The position numbers were made by a program, and so were the translations under genes. 64,000 nucleotides of DNA, taken from the NCBI RefSeq assembly GCF_027622875.1, contig NZ_JAPZVP010000016.1:62001-126000 (forward strand). Reading direction: 5' to 3'. Source of the stretch: Glycomyces luteolus (GTDB lineage: Bacteria; Actinomycetota; Actinomycetes; Mycobacteriales; Micromonosporaceae). Positions 60,334 through 64,000 of this stretch are shown in pieces (within the stretch, counting starts at the first letter, position 1; each line of letters opens with the position of its first letter). The notes below the pieces were generated by a model. The model was given only the letters and a program-made list of their open reading frames with translations. It had not been told where the DNA came from and did not search any database.

Positions 60334-60957
60334 ATGACCAACGAAGCCGACATGGAATCCGACATGGCCCCCGCCGAGAACTCCGCGCTGTTCAGGGCGC
60401 ACGCCACCGCCCGCCTCACCGGCGACACCGTCGAAACCGAAAGGCTCGCCGCCGCGATCGGTGACGAGCAGTGCATGCACCACCTGCTGTTCACGCTGAC
60501 ACTGTTCAGCCAGTTCGTCTTCGAGGAACTGGGCTACGAACCCGACCCGGCGGACCTCGCCGCGCTTACGAAGCGGTTGCACGACAAGCACTACCCTCCC
60601 GAGAACCAGTTCGAAGCGCTGCGCGCCGAGGCGATGGCCCGGGCCGTCACCGGCGAATCGGGTCTGCTCAACGAGATCCCGCACACCGAGCAGGCCGCGT
60701 ACATGTGGGCGGTCATCGACGAACTCGCCGACAAGACCATGACCGAGGCCGAACTGGCCGAACGCTTCCAGCTCGCCGAGGAGGCCCGCGCCGAGATGCT
60801 CAGCGAAGCGTTCGAGTCCACGGCCCTCTCACCACGGCGACCGAAAGCAGCCCAAGCGGACGAGGCCGCCGAGAGCAGCGGCGTCGGCGAGACCGGCGGG
60901 CCTGTCCAGTACGCACCCGAACAGCACGCACCCGCCCAGGAAGGGGCCGACGCATGA
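60334..60957 (+). CDS. Hypothetical protein of the EAM-R-GE-LL paralogue family (member 2)
   Basis: A 207-residue helical protein: FRAHATARLTGDTVETERLAAAIGD, LAALTKRLHDKHYPPENQFEALRAEAMARAVTGESGLLNEI, and an acidic tail. Related in pattern to 57244 and to the next gene, into which it runs with an ATGA overlap. Confidence 0.7.
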   Translation: MTNEADMESDMAPAENSALFRAHATARLTGDTVETERLAAAIGDEQCMHHLLFTLTLFSQFVFEELGYEPDPADLAALTKRLHDKHYPPENQFEALRAEAMARAVTGESGLLNEIPHTEQAAYMWAVIDELADKTMTEAELAERFQLAEEARAEMLSEAFESTALSPRRPKAAQADEAAESSGVGETGGPVQYAPEQHAPAQEGADA

Positions 60958-61427
60958 CACCTGATGCGCTCCACCGCACCCACTTGACCGCGCTCGTCAC
61001 CGGCGAGGTCGAGACCGCGTCGAAACTCCGGCAGCAGTTCCAGGCAAGGGACCACGGCATCGCCGCCGAACACCTCCGGGCCGCCGTCGCCGTCGTCCTC
61101 GAATACCGTTTCGGGCCCGGCGCCGGGCTCGGGGCGGGCCCGATCGACTACGAACGCCTGGGCGCGTTCATGACCGAACTCCGCCAAGCGGGACGCGGGG
61201 CCGTCCCACCGCCAGACCACCTCGCCGTCGAAGCCGTCACCCGCGCCCTCTACGGCGAACCGCACCTCACCGAGCCGCTGTCAGAGCAGCGGCGCAACCA
61301 GGCGCACTACGCGGCACTCGCCTATGAGCTGCGTCGCCACGAGTGGCTCAGCGCCAACCCGGAACACCTGGTCCACTACGCGAGGAAGCGCATGACCACC
61401 TGGATCCTCGGCCGCCCCGAGGAGTGA
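60954..61427 (+). CDS. Hypothetical protein of the EAM-R-GE-LL paralogue family (member 3)
   Basis: A 157-residue protein: LHRTHLTALVTGEVETASKLRQQFQARD, YERLGAFMTELRQAG, AVEAVTRALYGEPHLTEPL. It parallels member 2 along its length. Start overlaps the previous stop (ATGA). Last gene of the locus; the next genes run the other way. Confidence 0.7.
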   Translation: MTPDALHRTHLTALVTGEVETASKLRQQFQARDHGIAAEHLRAAVAVVLEYRFGPGAGLGAGPIDYERLGAFMTELRQAGRGAVPPPDHLAVEAVTRALYGEPHLTEPLSEQRRNQAHYAALAYELRRHEWLSANPEHLVHYARKRMTTWILGRPEE

Positions 61428-61583
61428 CACGCAGACGGGCCCGCATCCCCGCGCTGCGAGGATGCGGGCCCGTGGGAAGCATCGAGCCGGGCGATCCGCT
61501 GGCCGGTCGGCCCAAACGCGGTCGGACCCGCAGTCCAAGATCATCCTGACTCCCTCGGCAGGATCAGGTGGGCATCACCGGCG

Positions 61584-62141
61584 TCAATCGTCCAGGACCA
61601 GTCCGATGTCGATCGAGAACTGGGCACCGGTGGCGTCGACTGTATGGACCGGGAACTTTGACATGCCTTCTCCGATGTCGTCCGCGGTCGCATCAAGTTT
61701 CTTGAATACACCGTTCGCATCCCGGCGGCCCCGCAACCGGACGCCGTCATGCCCGAACGCGAGCCCCAGGAACACGAAGAATCCGATCGCACAGGCGACG
61801 AATGCTATGGCGAACAACGTGACATAGTTCGAATCGTCGGCCGGTTCGTCGCCGTGGACCTCGAGCCATTGCACTTGCAAGAGGATGACGGCGAGCATGA
61901 GCAGTGCGACGAGCAGGTAGATCAGCCGACCTACCAGGACTCGGCTCCAGCAGCTCACCGTGACGACGAGTTCGGCGCCGCAGAAGTCGCAAGCGGCGGT
62001 CCGTTCGGCATTTCCCTCCGCGCGCGAAGGTCGATCCAACTCCCGTCTCGACTCCATCCACTTCTGGTAGCTGCGGCCTATAGAGACGCTGCTCTCGAGG
62101 GTGTGCTTGACCTTGACGCGGACAGTCGAACGACCGCTCAT
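61584..62141 (-). CDS. Two-helix membrane protein with a possible zinc-binding motif
   Basis: A 185-residue protein. The N-terminal part has CDFCGAELVVTVSC, a possible metal-binding knuckle. Two membrane helices follow (VLVGRLIYLLVALLMLAVILLQVQWL; LFAIAFVACAIGFFVFLGLAFG) and then a cytoplasmic tail. Unknown family. An in-frame start and an AAGGAG upstream support 62141. Confidence 0.7.
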   Translation of the reverse strand: MSGRSTVRVKVKHTLESSVSIGRSYQKWMESRRELDRPSRAEGNAERTAACDFCGAELVVTVSCWSRVLVGRLIYLLVALLMLAVILLQVQWLEVHGDEPADDSNYVTLFAIAFVACAIGFFVFLGLAFGHDGVRLRGRRDANGVFKKLDATADDIGEGMSKFPVHTVDATGAQFSIDIGLVLDD

Positions 62142-62178
62142 GGTTCACTCCTTGGTCGCGGGGCGTTGGATGCGCCTG

Positions 62179-62562
62179 TCAGAGACGGCCGGGTACGAGG
62201 TCGAAGAGCCGCTCGACGTTCCTCACCGCGGATTCGGTATTGCCGACGAAACTGCTTCTCGGATTGAACGTCACGGTCGTGCCGTCAGCTCGCCTCAGCC
62301 GGACGTAGGCGTTGCCGGTGTTGAGGCCGTTGAGAAGCAAGACGCCGTAGGTGCCGTGGAGCGCCACTTGATCGATCGGATCGGCCCACAGGAGGCCTTT
62401 GTCGCTGAGCCGCCAATAGGCGCTCCTGACCATGATCACCCGCCGATCGGTCACCCCCAGCACGCGTCGGGCCAGCCCCGCGCGGACCCACGCCGAGAAC
62501 GCGCAGCGCACCGACTCTCCGGACTGGAGGTGGTCAGAGAAAACGGCCGTCTCACTCGACAT
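62179..62562 (-). CDS. Bacterial PH-like domain protein (putative)
   Basis: A 127-residue protein from the ATG at 62562. The pattern SGESVRCAFSAWVRAGLARRVLGVTDRRVIMV... followed by IDQVALHGTYGVLLL..GNAYVRLRRADGTTVTFN resembles bacterial PH-like (bPH) domains. Likely co-transcribed with the membrane protein 37 bases downstream. Confidence 0.6.
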   Translation of the reverse strand: MSSETAVFSDHLQSGESVRCAFSAWVRAGLARRVLGVTDRRVIMVRSAYWRLSDKGLLWADPIDQVALHGTYGVLLLNGLNTGNAYVRLRRADGTTVTFNPRSSFVGNTESAVRNVERLFDLVPGRL

Positions 62563-62718
62563 GCGCACACTCGCAAATGGGGATGAAGGGAAAGCAGGCG
62601 TCACTGGAGGCACTGGCGGACATACGGATTGTAAGCGGGACGGAGATGCGCGTCAACGGTCGCGCATCCGGTCAGTCCGCGCCGGTCAGCGGCCCCGGTT
62701 CCCCGGCAACCCCTGGAA

Positions 62719-63534
62719 TCAAGTCGCGAGCATGTAGACGATCGCGGCAGTGCCGACGACCGCGATGGCGCCGCGGAGGGCGGGGGCGGGGAGCCTGCGT
62801 CCGATGCGGGCGCCGACGAGGCCGCCGAGGGCGGAGCCGGTGGCGATGAGGGCGACCGCGGGCCAGTCGAGGCTGGCGGGGGCGATCAGGGCGAAGGTGG
62901 CGGCCGCGATGAGGTTGACGACCATGACCAGGAGGTTCTTGAGACCGTTGAGGGACTGGATCGTCTCGGCAGTGAGCAGGCTCAGCAGGCCGACGATGAG
63001 GATCCCTTGGGCCGCACCGAAGTAGCCGCCGTACACGCCGAGCAGGAGCACCCCCGCGAACGTGCCGGCGGTCTTCCACCACGGGACGCTCGCGGCCTCG
63101 GGCCGGGAGGCCGCGCGGCGGGCCGCGGCGCGTTGCACGAGCGGTCCGAGCAGGGCCATCGCGATGCCGAGCGCAATGAGCGCGGGCACGATCAGCTCGA
63201 ACGCCTCCGACGGCAGCAGGAACAGGAGCGCGGCACCGGCGGCGCCGCCGACCGCCGAAGCGGGCAGCAGGAGCCGCGCCAGGTGCGCGGTGGCGCGCAG
63301 TTCACGCCGGTAGCCGAAGGTGCCGGAGAGGCTGCCGGGGACCAGCCCGAGCGTGTTGGAGACGTTCGCGACCACCGGCGGGTATCCGAGCAGAAGCAGC
63401 ACCGGGAACGAGATCAGGGTCCCCGAGCCGACGACGGTGTTGATCGTTCCTGCGCCGAACCCGGCGGCGAAGATCGCGGCCCACGCGAACCAGTCGGCGC
63501 CCGCACCCGCCTGGCCCAGGGTCGCGATCACCAT
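62719..63534 (-). CDS. Sulfite exporter TauE/SafE family (TSUP) membrane protein
   Basis: 271 residues, eight predicted helices. Family motifs: FAAGFGAGTINTVVGSGTLISFPVLLLLGYPPVVANVSNTLGLVPG (first repeat) and GVYGGYFGAAQGILIVGLLSLL (second repeat), with NGLKNLLVMVVNLIAA. Such proteins move sulfur-containing anions or small organic acids. Start overlaps the coaX stop (TGATG), so the two form an operon. Confidence 0.93.
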   Translation of the reverse strand: MVIATLGQAGAGADWFAWAAIFAAGFGAGTINTVVGSGTLISFPVLLLLGYPPVVANVSNTLGLVPGSLSGTFGYRRELRATAHLARLLLPASAVGGAAGAALLFLLPSEAFELIVPALIALGIAMALLGPLVQRAAARRAASRPEAASVPWWKTAGTFAGVLLLGVYGGYFGAAQGILIVGLLSLLTAETIQSLNGLKNLLVMVVNLIAAATFALIAPASLDWPAVALIATGSALGGLVGARIGRRLPAPALRGAIAVVGTAAIVYMLAT

Positions 63535-64000
63535 CAGACGTTGCGGTCCCAGATCATTCTGAGGCCGTGCAAGGTGAGGTTGGGTTCGTAGTGGGTGACC
63601 GTCTCGCACTGCTCGATCACGACCGGGGCGAGGCCGCCGGTGGCGACAACCGCCGTCGGGGTGGCGCCGAGTTCTTCGGTGATGCGGCGGACGAGGCCGT
63701 CGACCTGCGCCGCAGTGCCGTAGACCATGCCCGACTGGAGGCATTCGACGGTGTTCTTGCCGATGACGCTGCGCGGCTTGACGAGCGGGATCTTCAGCAG
63801 GTTGGCGGCGCGTGAGGCCAGGGCGTCGATCGAGATCTCGATGCCCGGGGCGAAGGCCCCGCCGAGGAAGTCGCCGTGCTCGGAGATGACGTCGATGTTG
63901 GTCGAGGTCCCGAAGTCCACGGTGATGCAGGGCCCGCCGTAGAGGTGGAAGGCCGCGTGCGTGTTCGCGATCCGGTCGGGCCCGGCCTCGCGGGGGTTGT
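63534..64000 (-). CDS. coaX: Type III pantothenate kinase (N-terminal part outside the window)
   Basis: The C-terminal ~155 residues of a CoaX protein: ITVDFGTSTNIDVISEHGDFLGGAFAPGIEISIDALASRAANL, KNTVECLQSGMVYGTAAQVDGLVRRI, VVATGGLAPVV. It catalyses the first step of CoA synthesis without ATP-feedback control. The coding frame continues to base 64000 with no start, so it is truncated by the window edge. Confidence 0.95.
   Translation of the reverse strand, partial: NPREAGPDRIANTHAAFHLYGGPCITVDFGTSTNIDVISEHGDFLGGAFAPGIEISIDALASRAANLLKIPLVKPRSVIGKNTVECLQSGMVYGTAAQVDGLVRRITEELGATPTAVVATGGLAPVVIEQCETVTHYEPNLTLHGLRMIWDRNV

Overview
The window is a high-GC actinobacterial chromosome segment. GC-rich codon use, a SARP regulator and an AfsR-like regulator, Tat-type signals, sortase-like LAxTG anchoring, WXG100/CpnT-type secretion substrates, an orphan NuoD paralogue and a DUF5925-type AAA ATPase all fit the Actinomycetes. 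A Glycomyces/Stackebrandtia-like or micromonosporal relative is my guess from gene content; no 16S gene is present to settle it. No phage, insertion sequence, CRISPR array or origin was recognised. One tRNA (Pro, CGG) is present.

Layout. 1-2.3 kb: two tandem secreted crystallin/I36-like proteins beside a small SARP regulator. 2.3-4.1 kb: a diverged 94-bp tandem repeat, then an ECF41-type sigma factor and its carboxymuconolactone decarboxylase partner behind a matching autoregulatory promoter. 4.1-8.3 kb: membrane-anchored proteins, a TIR-domain membrane protein of unusual architecture, orphan nuoD and a DUF1707 protein. 8.3-12.3 kb: a polymorphic-toxin locus (YbaB-like, WXG100-like, CpnT-like trafficking domain, overlapping HNH toxin, SUKH immunity proteins). 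12.6-21 kb: a GH43-like hydrolase, pxpABC 5-oxoprolinase, a transsulfuration enzyme, a CopD/CtaG fusion and a DUF5925 ATPase. 21-30 kb: a second decarboxylase, an anchored surface protein, a DUF1275 protein, a TIGR01777 epimerase, a pentapeptide protein, an octanucleotide microsatellite, a MoaF-like protein and a serine hydrolase. 30-37.6 kb: a giant AfsR-like regulator, a kinase/regulator/DUF4097 operon and a divergent RidA/HxlR pair. 37.7-42.6 kb: a ricin-lectin esterase, a two-gene WXG100-type cassette, an excalibur protein and the tRNA.

42.7-47.6 kb is the housekeeping core: metallophosphoesterase, YqeY, PrfC, and the overlapping ksgA-ispE pair (rRNA maturation and isoprenoid synthesis). 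47.7-56 kb is accessory: an LRV-repeat protein, a decayed beta-helix lyase, a second WXG100-type cassette, a lipoprotein with a decayed partial duplicate 3.5 kb away, and a Tat-secreted lectin-like propeller protein. 56.2-61.4 kb is a unidirectional seven-gene locus of unknown function with WXG100-like small proteins and three diverged paralogues. 61.5-64 kb holds two small stress or membrane proteins, a TauE/SafE permease and the C-terminal part of coaX, which runs off the window.

Recurring themes are secretion substrates without the ESX machinery, and promoters whose -10 box lies 6-8 bases before the start codon, implying leaderless mRNAs. The strongest novelty candidates are the TIR fusion, the 56-61 kb locus, the split CpnT/HNH toxin, and the duplicated lipoprotein leader whose antisense strand may also be coding.
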